Source of the DNA: Caryophanales bacterium UBA1744
Lineage (GTDB): Bacteria; Bacillota_I; Bacilli_A; RFN20; CAG-826
DNA: 12,016 nucleotides
Direction: 5' to 3'
NCBI GenBank assembly: GCA_002314915.1
Contig: DCHU01000073.1
Coordinates: 1 to 12,016, forward strand
This document shows positions 1 to 6,780 of the stretch, piece after piece. The notes below the pieces were generated by a model. It was not told the origin of the DNA and did not search any database. It saw nothing but the letters and a program-made list of their open reading frames with translations. Both the position numbers and the translations under genes were made by a program. How positions within the stretch are numbered: the first letter of the stretch is position 1; each line of letters begins with the position of its first letter.

Positions 1-20
1 TCAAACCTATATGTTTTATA

Positions 21-97
21 TGGTGGCTAGGGGGGGACTCGAACCCTCGACATATCGGGTATGAGCCGATTGCTCTAACCAACTGGGCTACCTAGCC
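21..97 (-). tRNA. tRNA-Met (CAU), CCA encoded
   Basis: Read on the minus strand, this folds as a 77-base cloverleaf. The acceptor stem is GGCTAGG/CCTAGCC, the anticodon arm is ATCGG-CTCATAC-CCGAT with anticodon CAT, the T loop is TTCGAGT, and A73 is followed by an encoded CCA. A paired G1-C72 and an anticodon stem without the three G-C pairs argue against the initiator. The acceptor resembles elongator Met, but a CAU tRNA modified to read AUA (Ile2) cannot be excluded from sequence alone. Two stem mismatches are visible: C12 against A23 in the D stem and A50 against C64 in the T stem. It lies 9 bases downstream of tRNA-Ala and is probably cotranscribed with it. Confidence 0.9.
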
Positions 98-106
98 ATC
101 GAAATT

Positions 107-180
107 TGGTGGAGCCACGGGGAATCGAACCCCGGACTGAAGCTTGCAAAGCTACCGTTATCCCGTTTAACTATGGCCCC
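107..180 (-). tRNA. tRNA-Ala (UGC), CCA encoded
   Basis: This is a 74-base minus-strand cloverleaf with acceptor stem GGGGCCA/TGGCTCC, D stem GTTA/TAAC with a short 7-base loop, T arm CGGGG/CCCCG with loop TTCGATT, and A73-CCA encoded. The anticodon loop is TTTGCAA, giving anticodon TGC. The G3-U70 wobble, the classic alanine identity element, is present and supports Ala over Cys, which could be misread from the GCA inside the loop. The anticodon stem (GTAGC/GCTTC) has one U28-U42 mismatch. It is the first gene after the promoter at 213-241 and precedes tRNA-Met. Confidence 0.92.
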
Positions 181-187
181 AAATTTC

Positions 188-206
188 GCCGTCTATTTTT
201 AACGGC
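188..206 (-). other. Leader hairpin before tRNA-Ala
   Basis: The arms GCCGT and ACGGC (188-192 and 202-206) form a five-base-pair hairpin that would begin at the predicted transcript start and end about eight bases before mature tRNA-Ala. It has no following T-run in the minus direction, so it is a poor terminator. It more likely shapes the pre-tRNA 5' leader. Confidence 0.4.
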
Positions 207-212
207 TTGGTT

Positions 213-241
213 ATTATAGATAAATCAAACTAATTCAGCAA
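213..241 (-). promoter_or_regulatory. Promoter of the tRNA-Ala/tRNA-Met unit
   Basis: On the minus strand there is a perfect -10 TATAAT (213-218), a 17-base spacer, and a weaker -35 TTGCTG (236-241). The predicted start near 206 leaves a leader of about 26 bases before tRNA-Ala. It lies in the 69-base gap after degV, so the tRNAs need not depend on readthrough from that gene. Confidence 0.65.
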
Positions 242-249
242 CAAGAATT

Positions 250-1107
250 TTAAGATTTTTTAAAATGTCTGAAACTGAACCCAATTACGTCTGGTCCACC
301 GTGCGATGGGCATGTCGCATTGCACTTTGTGACGACGACTTCCTTAAAGCCCATTTCTTTGAGTGTATCCACTGCTGCCTGGACTCCTGAATGAAGTTCC
401 GTTGAGTATCCAACCATTGCGAGGGAATAATCTATTTCCTCATCTTTGGAGTATTTGCCAACCATTGTCTCAACATACTTTCTTCCAAGTTTTCTGATGT
501 TTCCCTGGAACTTCTTCTCATTAGCGAGCTTTCCGTTGATGACTTCAAGCAAAGGGATGATGTGGAGAACACTTCCTAAAAGTCCGATTAATGATGAGCA
601 TCTTCCACCTTTAGCCATATACCAAAGGTCTCTGACGACGAGCGATGCGCATACTTCATTCTGGAGAGTATTCATAGCTGTAAGGATTTCTTCGACAGAC
701 TTTCCTTCATCAGCCATCTGTTTTGCTCTATATGCAAGGTATCCGATGCCAAGGGAGAACGAGTGTGTGTCGATGACGTGGATTCTTGGGTCCCCGTCTG
801 CTGCGTTCATGGCGTTCTGATATCCAGAAGACATTCCGCTGGAGATTGTGAAATGGATTATTGCGTCATGATCCTCAAGAATCTTGTCAAAATGCGCTTT
901 GATTTCGCCGATATTCGCTGCCGCAGTCCTAGGAATCTGCTTTGTTCTATCAAAGAATTCAAATAATTCTTCGTTAGCGTGTTCGCCATTATCTAAGTAT
1001 TCAAGGTCTCCTAGATGGATATGAAAAGGAACGGAAAACACTCCGGTTTTAGCCTGGAGCGCATTGTCAAAATCCATTGGAGATTCGCCAGAAATCGCAA
1101 TTCTCAT
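250..1107 (-). CDS. DegV family (fatty-acid-binding, FakB-like) protein
   Basis: A 285-residue protein of the usual DegV length. The family is known for binding a single fatty acid, and FakB members present it to the kinase FakA for phosphorylation. Here that role is inferred from family only. Visible motifs in order are a variant N-terminal AISGESPMDF (residues 4-13), TISSGMSSGYQNA (87-99, the family's serine-rich binding loop), VIDTHSFSLGIG (111-122), KGGRCSS (166-172) and CPSHGGPDVIG (266-276). The N-terminal ESPMDF replaces the commoner DSTADL, and the usual TSQPS loop reads TAAAN (61-65), so this is a divergent subgroup. The ATG is preceded by AAGAAGGAG with a seven-base gap. No FakA is nearby. 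The XRE-membrane gene lies 50 bases upstream in the same direction with no clear terminator between, so cotranscription is possible. Confidence 0.9.
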   Translation of the reverse strand: MRIAISGESPMDFDNALQAKTGVFSVPFHIHLGDLEYLDNGEHANEELFEFFDRTKQIPRTAAANIGEIKAHFDKILEDHDAIIHFTISSGMSSGYQNAMNAADGDPRIHVIDTHSFSLGIGYLAYRAKQMADEGKSVEEILTAMNTLQNEVCASLVVRDLWYMAKGGRCSSLIGLLGSVLHIIPLLEVINGKLANEKKFQGNIRKLGRKYVETMVGKYSKDEEIDYSLAMVGYSTELHSGVQAAVDTLKEMGFKEVVVTKCNATCPSHGGPDVIGFSFRHFKKS

Positions 1108-1144
1108 AATAATACTCCTTCTTCAAGGTATTATTAGTCTACAT

Positions 1145-1161
1145 CTAGTTTTGAAAACTAG
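1145..1161. repeat. Perfect palindrome between XRE gene and degV
   Basis: CTAGTTTT-G-AAAACTAG is an inverted repeat with eight-base arms around one central base. It covers the TAG stop of the XRE gene (1158-1160) and lies about 38 bases upstream of the degV start. With a one-base centre it cannot form a full hairpin, and it lacks GC content and a T-tract of terminator type. It reads more like a DNA-binding site than a terminator. No binding protein can be assigned. Confidence 0.4.
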
Positions 1162-1799
1162 CAATCATTGTTCTCTTTTTTTAATTTAGGAGTGCGTGCG
1201 CCTTTTAATACACGTGGGTAGATAATGATCGCCGCCTGAAGCACGATGCCAAGCAAGACAAGCCAGTCCCAGCCTGGTCTCTGAACGTTTCTGTTAATAA
1301 CAGCAAGCGTGGTGAATACATAGCTCCATAAAGCGATTGATAAGACGGTTGAGAAAAGAATTCTTTTGCCTGAGATAATCTCAACCATCAAGACAATTGA
1401 AGGGATAATCGGCGATACGAAGAGAACCCAGACGAGTTTCGGTGGAATGGCATCAACAAGCCAAAGGGATAGAACGCCAACTCCTACGACAGCCAAAACG
1501 ACCGATACTAAAACGATGGCGAAAATCCATCTCGCCCTCATCTCACGAGCCTTGAGTTCGTCTTCCGCCTCTTTAGGGAGTTCAACGGATTCGTGTTCTT
1601 CGAATAAATAGCCAATCTCAACACCGAAAAGTGTCGCGATGTTATATAGCATATCCGCGTCTGGAAGGGACTCTCCCCTCTCCCATTTGGAAACGGCTTT
1701 GTCGCTGTAGTTTAGTTTCTCTGCAAGATCCGCTTGTGTCATTCCGGACTTTTTGCGGAGGGATAGTATGTTTTTAGAAATAATGTCTCTTTTGTTCAT
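1158..1799 (-). CDS. XRE-family regulator with four membrane spans
   Basis: A 213-residue protein. Residues 6-65 form a Cro/C1-type helix-turn-helix domain (ILSLRKKSGMTQADLAEKLN, then SDKAVSKWERGESLPD). A charged linker (66-90) leads to four predicted membrane helices near 91-114, 121-142, 147-168 and 177-195, and a basic tail (KGARTPKLKK). This is a known Bacillota architecture: a membrane-tethered DNA-binding protein with the N-terminal domain in the cytoplasm. What it senses is unknown. It lies between the MacB-type transporter and degV, downstream of the transporter's terminator, so it has its own promoter. No Shine-Dalgarno sequence precedes the ATG. A -10-like TAATTT lies six bases before it, consistent with a leaderless start. 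Regulation of itself or of the transporter is possible but only inferred. Confidence 0.85.
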   Translation of the reverse strand: MNKRDIISKNILSLRKKSGMTQADLAEKLNYSDKAVSKWERGESLPDADMLYNIATLFGVEIGYLFEEHESVELPKEAEDELKAREMRARWIFAIVLVSVVLAVVGVGVLSLWLVDAIPPKLVWVLFVSPIIPSIVLMVEIISGKRILFSTVLSIALWSYVFTTLAVINRNVQRPGWDWLVLLGIVLQAAIIIYPRVLKGARTPKLKKENNDC

Positions 1800-1805
1800 A
1801 GCGAT

Positions 1806-1835
1806 AAATTACACCACCAAATTCCCTAAAGGCAA
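1806..1835 (-). promoter_or_regulatory. Putative leaderless promoter of the XRE gene
   Basis: On the minus strand TTGCCT (1830-1835), an 18-base spacer and TAATTT (1806-1811) end exactly six bases before the ATG. Transcription would begin at or next to the start codon. The hexamers are only moderate matches, so this is weaker than the two similar sites at 6182-6211 and 9857-9884. Confidence 0.35.
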
Positions 1836-1851
1836 CTAAATTGCGTGTTTT

Positions 1852-1866
1852 TGCATTTAAAATGCA
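1852..1866. repeat. Palindrome upstream of the XRE gene
   Basis: TGCATTT-A-AAATGCA is a perfect 15-bp inverted repeat just upstream of the proposed -35 element. A second, shorter one (GCAA-CTAAA-TTGC, 1832-1844) overlaps that -35. Paired short palindromes before an XRE gene are the usual form of autoregulatory operators. The assignment is inference. Confidence 0.45.
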
Positions 1867-1894
1867 CATATGATAGGCGTTTGTATTGTTTCGG

Positions 1895-1931
1895 CGAAAG
1901 AAGAAAAGCGGAACCCGTTCGGATTCCGCAT
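1895..1931 (-). terminator. Terminator of the ABC transporter gene
   Basis: The hairpin at 1908-1929 has arms GCGGAA and TTCCGC with extra inner C-G pairs. On the minus strand it is followed by TTTTCTTCTTT, and it begins ten bases after the transporter's TAA stop. On the plus strand it is followed by TTTTTT, so it could also work in that direction. It separates the transporter from the XRE gene. Confidence 0.8.
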
Positions 1932-1938
1932 TTTTTGG

Positions 1939-4653
1939 TTACTCAGTTCTAAGTGCCTCAACTGGATCTTTTCTTGCCGCTGCAGATGCAGGAACAAGGC
2001 CAGAGATTGAGGTTAAGAGGATAGAGATGAGGATAATGATGATTGCGTCATACCATGGGAGAGCGGCAACCGTGTAGATACCGAAGTTCACTCCGATGAT
2101 GACATTTAAGATTGCAGAAGCAATGTAGGTGATAACAATACCAACTACACCCGAGAGTCCGCCGATGATGAATGTCTCTGCGTTGAATAAGTGAGAGACG
2201 TCTTTCTTGCGTCCGCCAAGGGAACGGATGACACCGATTTCCTTGATACGCTCCATGACGGAAACATAGGTGATGATTCCAATCATGACGGTTGAGACGA
2301 CAAGCGATAAGGCCGTGAAACAAACAAGTGCGATCGTGATGACGTTGATCATCGTTGAGATGATGCTCATGATGAGAGAGATTGTGTCGGTGTAGGTGAC
2401 AGGAGTTCTGTCCTCATATTTGATGACCTTTCCACTCTTGAGAGTGACATCGCCCTCGTTATTCCAGATGTCGAGATAATCCGTGACGAGGTTCTTGTCG
2501 TTAAAGCTAAGAGGGAAGACTGAGATGTCATTTGGAAGGTCGCATCCGCCAAGTTGTCTTAAAGACAAAGTGTATGTGTTTCCGATATCGTAACCAATCA
2601 TTCCAAGGATAGCGGACATTGAACTTGTCGATCCAACAAATCCATAGTTGTGCTTATGGTTCTGTCCCTGATATGAGTATTCATACTGGTAGGTGATGCC
2701 ATAGAAGACAGTTGTCTTCCCGGATGTCGTTTCCATCGTCATCTCCATCGAGTTGAAACCCGACTGCTCGTTATCGTTGAGATAGTTTACAATCTCCGAG
2801 GTAAGCGACTGTTCAATCGCATATTTGGTCAACTTGTTGGTGTAATACATGCCGGTTGATAAACAGCCATAGTTGATATCTTTCTTCGGTCTAAGGATTG
2901 CGGTTATTTTTAGAGGCAATCCGTTTGTCCAAGGCGTTGCAACATCATCCGTGATTCCTGCAACCGGGTTATAGGTGAACGGGTTCATCTCCGCTTTAGG
3001 GCTGCCAACAGGTGTTTTGTTGAAGATGGTGTTGTTTGGATAATATGTGAATGTCTTATCCATCAACTCATCATAGGTAAAGCTGTCTTTGTCGAGCTTT
3101 GAATCGTAATCTGTGGTGTTATCGCCGTATTTGTAGACGATATTGAGGAATTCTTCCTGGGTGTAATAGCCTAACTGGGCGAGGAAGAGGTCGGTCACTT
3201 CGGTGTTCTTGGAGACGACGAGCATGACCTCGTTAGCTTCAGTCGCAAACTTGGAGGTGGCAGGATCGGAGATGATGTCATATTGAGACAAGACATAGTC
3301 TTTTGAGTCTGGCGCCTCATGGAATGAGTTGGTGTACTGTGAGATGAGGGATGAGAATCCTCCATACTCTGTCTCGCCTAAGATTGATGTGTATAAGGTT
3401 TCGATGGCGGTCAAAGAGTATTCCTTCTTCTCCTGTCCTTCGAACTGGATGTCTGTATAGAGGTTGTTTCTGATGTTGAGTCCGTAATACTCCGCCATTG
3501 CAGCGTAGTATTCCTCAGGCATTTCTCTGATGAAATTGATGTAGTCTTCCGATAAATCGTTGTTAACGGTGAGGCTAGACATATTCTTGGACTGTTCAAC
3601 GAAATACTCGATGAGGTAGTCAACATTGACTTTGCCCTTCTCTACGGACTTGACCACTCCTTCTGCTTTCGCAGAATCCGACATATTGGAGAACATGCTT
3701 GAGTAGTCGATCGCAGTCTCTGAAACGGATATTGGATATCCTGAAATCATGTCGTCCTGCATGGATTTGATGTAATCCTGAACGCCGCAGGAGACCGCAA
3801 GAACAAGAGAGACACCGATGATGCCGATTGAACCGGCGAATGCGACCATCGCCGTTCTCTTTCCTTTGGAAATGAGGTTACGTGCGGATAATTTGAAGGC
3901 AGTCCAGAATGACATCTTGGCATTCTCTTCTTTCTTCTCCACCACTTCGGTCCTCTCCGCTGCCTCTTCTTCCTCTGTATAAGGGTTTGAGTCATTCAAG
4001 AGTTCACCATCCTTAAAGTTGATGATACGTGTTGAGTATTTCTCAGCGAGCTCAGGGTTATGGGTGACCATGATGACAAGCTTCTCTTTTGAGATTTCCT
4101 TGATAAGGTCCATGATCTGAACCGATGTGACCGAGTCAAGAGCGCCGGTAGGCTCATCCGCTAGAAGAATCTCTGGCTCATTGACGAGGGCTCTAGCGAT
4201 AGCGACTCTCTGGCACTGTCCACCTGAGAGTTGATTTGATTTCTTTGTGTATAAGCCTGCAAGGCCAACTTTATCCAAAGCCGCTTTAGCCTTGGCAGTT
4301 CTCTCTTCTTTAGAGATACCGGCGATTGTTAAAGCGAGCTCGACATTTTCCAATATGTTCTGGTGTGGGATGAGGTTATAGGATTGGAAAATGAATCCGA
4401 TTCGGTGGTTACGATAAACGTCCCAGTCATGGGATGTGTAGTTCTTGGTTGAAACGCCATTGATGAAAAGATCTCCGGTCGTGTAATGATCGAGTCCTCC
4501 AATGATGTTCAATGTTGTTGTCTTTCCGCAGCCGGAAGGACCAAGGATTGATACGAATTCGGCTTTCCTGAAATTAATGTTGATGCCCTTAAGTGCTTCA
4601 ACTTCGATTCCGCCTGTGTCGTATACTTTGTGTATGTCTACCAAACGAAGCAT
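1939..4653 (-). CDS. MacB/LolD-type ABC transporter, ATPase-permease fusion
   Basis: A 904-residue fused half-transporter. Residues 1-220 are a LolD/MacB-class ATPase: Walker A GPSGCGKT (38-45), Q-loop Q90, signature LSGGQ (142-146, followed by Cys where Gln is usual), Walker B ILLADEP (162-168) and H-loop H198. A Glu/Lys-rich linker (about 221-246) leads to the first membrane helix near 268-288. A large extracytoplasmic domain of about 450 residues follows, then an FtsX-type permease end with three more helices and the cytoplasmic SVMERIKEIGVIRSLGG motif. Such proteins use ATP to drive movement in an outer domain (mechanotransmission), often to export peptides, lipids or drugs. The substrate here is unknown. 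The start at 4653 is chosen because GGAGG lies seven bases upstream. An earlier in-frame ATG at 4704 would lie in the promoter and the preceding terminator's T-tract. The gene is transcribed alone. Confidence 0.9.
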   Translation of the reverse strand: MLRLVDIHKVYDTGGIEVEALKGININFRKAEFVSILGPSGCGKTTTLNIIGGLDHYTTGDLFINGVSTKNYTSHDWDVYRNHRIGFIFQSYNLIPHQNILENVELALTIAGISKEERTAKAKAALDKVGLAGLYTKKSNQLSGGQCQRVAIARALVNEPEILLADEPTGALDSVTSVQIMDLIKEISKEKLVIMVTHNPELAEKYSTRIINFKDGELLNDSNPYTEEEEAAERTEVVEKKEENAKMSFWTAFKLSARNLISKGKRTAMVAFAGSIGIIGVSLVLAVSCGVQDYIKSMQDDMISGYPISVSETAIDYSSMFSNMSDSAKAEGVVKSVEKGKVNVDYLIEYFVEQSKNMSSLTVNNDLSEDYINFIREMPEEYYAAMAEYYGLNIRNNLYTDIQFEGQEKKEYSLTAIETLYTSILGETEYGGFSSLISQYTNSFHEAPDSKDYVLSQYDIISDPATSKFATEANEVMLVVSKNTEVTDLFLAQLGYYTQEEFLNIVYKYGDNTTDYDSKLDKDSFTYDELMDKTFTYYPNNTIFNKTPVGSPKAEMNPFTYNPVAGITDDVATPWTNGLPLKITAILRPKKDINYGCLSTGMYYTNKLTKYAIEQSLTSEIVNYLNDNEQSGFNSMEMTMETTSGKTTVFYGITYQYEYSYQGQNHKHNYGFVGSTSSMSAILGMIGYDIGNTYTLSLRQLGGCDLPNDISVFPLSFNDKNLVTDYLDIWNNEGDVTLKSGKVIKYEDRTPVTYTDTISLIMSIISTMINVITIALVCFTALSLVVSTVMIGIITYVSVMERIKEIGVIRSLGGRKKDVSHLFNAETFIIGGLSGVVGIVITYIASAILNVIIGVNFGIYTVAALPWYDAIIIILISILLTSISGLVPASAAARKDPVEALRTE

Positions 4654-4676
4654 AAAATAACCTCCACCGGGCACTA

Positions 4677-4704
4677 ATAGTAAAGTATTTATTTCCAAAA
4701 ACAA
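4677..4704 (-). promoter_or_regulatory. Putative promoter of the ABC transporter gene
   Basis: On the minus strand TTGTTT (4699-4704), a 16-base spacer and TACTAT (4677-4682) would start transcription near 4670, just before the GGAGG ribosome site (4661-4665). The -35 overlaps the T-tract of the upstream terminator, so the two signals are packed into the same bases. Confidence 0.4.
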
Positions 4705-4726
4705 GAAAAGCGGTGTGGAAACCGCT
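4696..4726 (-). terminator. Terminator of the DUF362-kinase operon
   Basis: The hairpin AGCGGT/ACCGCT with a six-base loop (4709-4726) is followed on the minus strand by TTTTCTTGTTTTT. It begins 26 bases after the kinase stop codon and isolates that operon from the ABC transporter gene. Confidence 0.8.
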
Positions 4727-4751
4727 CTCTAATATGTAGATTTTCTTAAAT

Positions 4752-5294
4752 CTAGCCGATTATGCAGTCGGCTTTGTCCTTTACCTTCGTTTTTTGGAAG
4801 TAAAGGGTCTCCATAGGAATCCATTTAGTCTTGAAATCCTGAAGTTTGGACAAATCGCGTTTTGCAAGGCGTTTTATTTGGTCTTTTGGGTCGCATCCAA
4901 GGAAGAAAGAGATATCGTAATAGTCACCGAATTCAGGGTGCATTGAGTATGTTCCCTCGATGATAGTCAACTGTTTCTTTGGGAGCACTCTTTCCTTCTC
5001 GATTGAGTTTGTCCTGCAGTCATAAACACCATAGGTGATTTCTTCTCTAACGTGGTCGATGACCTGTTCTTTCATTCTCTCGTGATGAACGTTTCCGCCA
5101 GGGATTCTGAGACGTTTTTCTGTCCTCATATCCTCAGGAAGGTGGAAATCGTCCGTGGAGATAATGCGGGAATCCGCCACCGCCGATAGTTTCTTGGCGA
5201 ATGTGGATTTTCCCGCTCCGGCCATGCCATCGATCGCGATGACGACATTGCCTTTTTCTTCGATGAGTTGTCTGATGTATTCAAATAAGTCCAT
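4752..5294 (-). CDS. Uridine-kinase-like P-loop kinase
   Basis: A 180-residue P-loop protein resembling the uridine kinase/phosphoribulokinase group. Walker A is GMAGAGKST (residues 23-31). TDDFHLP (47-53) matches the family's substrate-side acidic loop, EGTYSMHP (113-120) resembles the EGxxS/A segment, and a lid-like KRLAKRD lies at 141-147. Family members phosphorylate nucleosides or other small hydroxylated substrates with ATP in the cytoplasm. The real substrate is not decidable here, and the protein is shorter than typical uridine kinases of just over 200 residues. The ATG shares one base with the DUF362 stop (TAATG) and has no good Shine-Dalgarno sequence of its own, so translation is probably coupled to the upstream gene. 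This physical link suggests the two proteins act together. The TAG stop is followed by a strong terminator. Confidence 0.78.
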   Translation of the reverse strand: MDLFEYIRQLIEEKGNVVIAIDGMAGAGKSTFAKKLSAVADSRIISTDDFHLPEDMRTEKRLRIPGGNVHHERMKEQVIDHVREEITYGVYDCRTNSIEKERVLPKKQLTIIEGTYSMHPEFGDYYDISFFLGCDPKDQIKRLAKRDLSKLQDFKTKWIPMETLYFQKTKVKDKADCIIG

Positions 5295-6160
5295 TAGTCG
5301 ATATTGATGAGTTCGTAGTCTCTAGTTCCAATGCCGTGTTTCTCGGCTGACACTATTGTATGCTTTCCGTTGCGAGTATTCACTCTTTCCATAAAATGAG
5401 CCACTCCTCTATCGCCTGATTTCTCAACTAAATCGATGCAAGCCTGATCGATTGCAACAGGATCAAGAGAGATAAGCATACCGATATCTTTTAAGCATGG
5501 GTCTTCAGCAACAGCACAGCAGTCACAGTCAACGGACATGTTCTTCATAACGTTGATGTAGATGGCATTTCCATTAAAGAGTCTGACAACAGAGGTTGCG
5601 GCGTCTGACATGGACTCCAAGAATGAATCGTGGTCCGATGTCCAGATCTTATCGATTTCTCCAGCGCCGTGGATGTAGGCTTTGCCGAACGATGATGCGC
5701 ATCCGATTGATAACTGCTTCAGAGCACCACCATATCCACCCATAGGATGGCCTTTGAAATGCGATAAAACGACAAGGAAGTCGTAATTCTTTATGTTTTT
5801 GCCGAGATAATTCTTCTTAATCTTGAATCCGTCCGGGATTTCAACGACATAATCCGGTCCTTCAGCATCCATTAAGTCGACATCGAAATAGTCTGCCCAA
5901 CCATGTTTCTTGAGGAGCCTCAGGTGTTTCTCGGTCGTGTTTCTTGAGCCTTCATATGCGGTGTTGCACTCAACAACCGTGCCGTTGACTTTCTCAACGA
6001 GCGGACTCCAGAATTCTGGGTGAAGGAAGTTCTGATTGCCCTCTTCTCCTGAGTGGAATTTGCAAGCGACTTTGCCTGTTGGTTTCTTTCCAACGACCTC
6101 AAGAAGTTTTAAAAGAGCCTCTTCTGAAAACTCTTTGGTGAAATACACTTTAGATGACAT
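5294..6160 (-). CDS. DUF362 domain protein with cysteine cluster
   Basis: A 288-residue DUF362 protein. Family hallmarks are SHFKGHPMGGYGGALKQLS (133-151, matching the HxxGGxTGAIKNLS-type core), IGCAS (152-156) and SLDPVAIDQACIDLV (231-245). Many DUF362 proteins carry a separate ferredoxin-like 4Fe-4S domain. None is seen here, but a compact cluster DCDCCAVAEDPC (C212, C214, C215, C222), plus C154 and nearby His residues, could bind a metal or an Fe-S centre. The family's reaction is unknown. The start has an ideal AAGGAGG about eight bases upstream. The gene leads a two-gene operon with the coupled P-loop kinase (TAATG junction) and is divergent from the carbonic anhydrase across a 57-base gap. 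Confidence 0.85.
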   Translation of the reverse strand: MSSKVYFTKEFSEEALLKLLEVVGKKPTGKVACKFHSGEEGNQNFLHPEFWSPLVEKVNGTVVECNTAYEGSRNTTEKHLRLLKKHGWADYFDVDLMDAEGPDYVVEIPDGFKIKKNYLGKNIKNYDFLVVLSHFKGHPMGGYGGALKQLSIGCASSFGKAYIHGAGEIDKIWTSDHDSFLESMSDAATSVVRLFNGNAIYINVMKNMSVDCDCCAVAEDPCLKDIGMLISLDPVAIDQACIDLVEKSGDRGVAHFMERVNTRNGKHTIVSAEKHGIGTRDYELINID

Positions 6161-6181
6161 CGGATTTCCTCCTTCTAATCA

Positions 6182-6211
6182 TTGATTAACAGATTGATTT
6201 TACACTAAAAT
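6182..6211 (+). promoter_or_regulatory. Leaderless promoter of carbonic anhydrase
   Basis: TTGATT (6182-6187), an 18-base spacer and TAAAAT (6206-6211) place the expected start of transcription on or beside the ATG at 6218. There is no Shine-Dalgarno sequence. A second TAAAAT (6212-6217) touches the ATG but would be too close to serve as -10. The minus-strand copy ATTTTA (6197-6202) lies three bases away and may be the -10 of the divergent DUF362 operon. Confidence 0.5.
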
Positions 6212-6217
6212 TAAAAT

Positions 6218-6748
6218 ATGAACTATACAGATGCACTAAAACTTTTACAAAATGGCAACAAACAGTATGTTGCTAATAAGCAAAGTGGTGATTATTCACC
6301 CGCAAAAAGAGATGAACTAGTCAAAGGGCAATCGCCTTATGCCGTCATCGTCACTTGCTCAGACTCCAGAGTCGTTCCAGAGGCGATGTTCTCCGCTGGA
6401 TTGGGAGAGCTATTCGTAATCAGAGTCGCGGGCAACGTAATCGGAGAGCATGAACTCGGTTCTATACTCTACGCAACAAAGCACTGCCACACCAATTTAG
6501 TCGTTATCTTAGGCCACACCCATTGCGGAGCGGTCCACGCCACAATCGCGGGATGCAATGAAGACCATATCGTCAGTTTGACCTCGATGATTAAGGAGGC
6601 AATCGGTGATGAGAAGGATGAGATAAAGGCCTCAAAGATAAATGCTGCTTACGGACGTGAAAAGGTTAAGCCTGAGGTTGGCGAAACAGTTAAAGTTGTA
6701 TCCGCCTTATTCGATATCGAAACAGGCATCGTAACATTCGAAGAGTAA
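6218..6748 (+). CDS. Beta-class carbonic anhydrase
   Basis: A 176-residue cytoplasmic enzyme expected to interconvert CO2 and bicarbonate. All the beta-class catalytic features are visible: zinc ligands C47, H100 and C103, and the D49-R51 dyad inside CSDSR (47-51) and GHTHCGA (99-105). The N-terminal ALKLLQNGNKQYV matches the family's usual opening helix, which supports the ATG at 6218. At 176 residues it is at the short end of the family but looks complete. It is the only confirmed plus-strand protein gene in the window, and no bicarbonate transporter or carboxylase lies beside it, so its role is likely general bicarbonate supply. No ribosome site is visible. The promoter geometry predicts a leaderless message. 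Confidence 0.95.
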   Translation: MNYTDALKLLQNGNKQYVANKQSGDYSPAKRDELVKGQSPYAVIVTCSDSRVVPEAMFSAGLGELFVIRVAGNVIGEHELGSILYATKHCHTNLVVILGHTHCGAVHATIAGCNEDHIVSLTSMIKEAIGDEKDEIKASKINAAYGREKVKPEVGETVKVVSALFDIETGIVTFEE

Positions 6749-6753
6749 ATGAA

Positions 6754-6780
6754 AATCCCGTCAAATTGGCGGGATTATTT
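6754..6780. terminator. Bidirectional terminator between carbonic anhydrase and fic
   Basis: AATCCCGTCA and TGGCGGGATT (6754-6763, 6767-6776) form a ten-base-pair stem with one G-T pair and a three-base loop. T-rich tails follow on both strands (ATTTCTTTA on plus, TTTTCATTT on minus). It lies six bases after the carbonic anhydrase stop and overlaps the TAA stop of fic (6775-6777), so both convergent genes end at the same hairpin. Confidence 0.8.

Noticed and set aside
107..180. tRNA-Cys (GCA) reading of the second tRNA
   Set aside because: A seven-base anticodon loop centres on TGC, and G3-U70 with A73 are alanine features. Cys tRNAs normally have U73.
446..966. Plus-strand open frames opposite degV
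   Set aside because: They are antisense shadows of a clearly recognised DegV gene, without ribosome sites or recognisable motifs.
4654..4704. A 17-residue N-terminal extension of the ABC transporter
   Set aside because: It would start inside the previous terminator's T-tract and the predicted promoter. GGAGG is correctly placed only for the ATG at 4653, where the ATPase fold begins.
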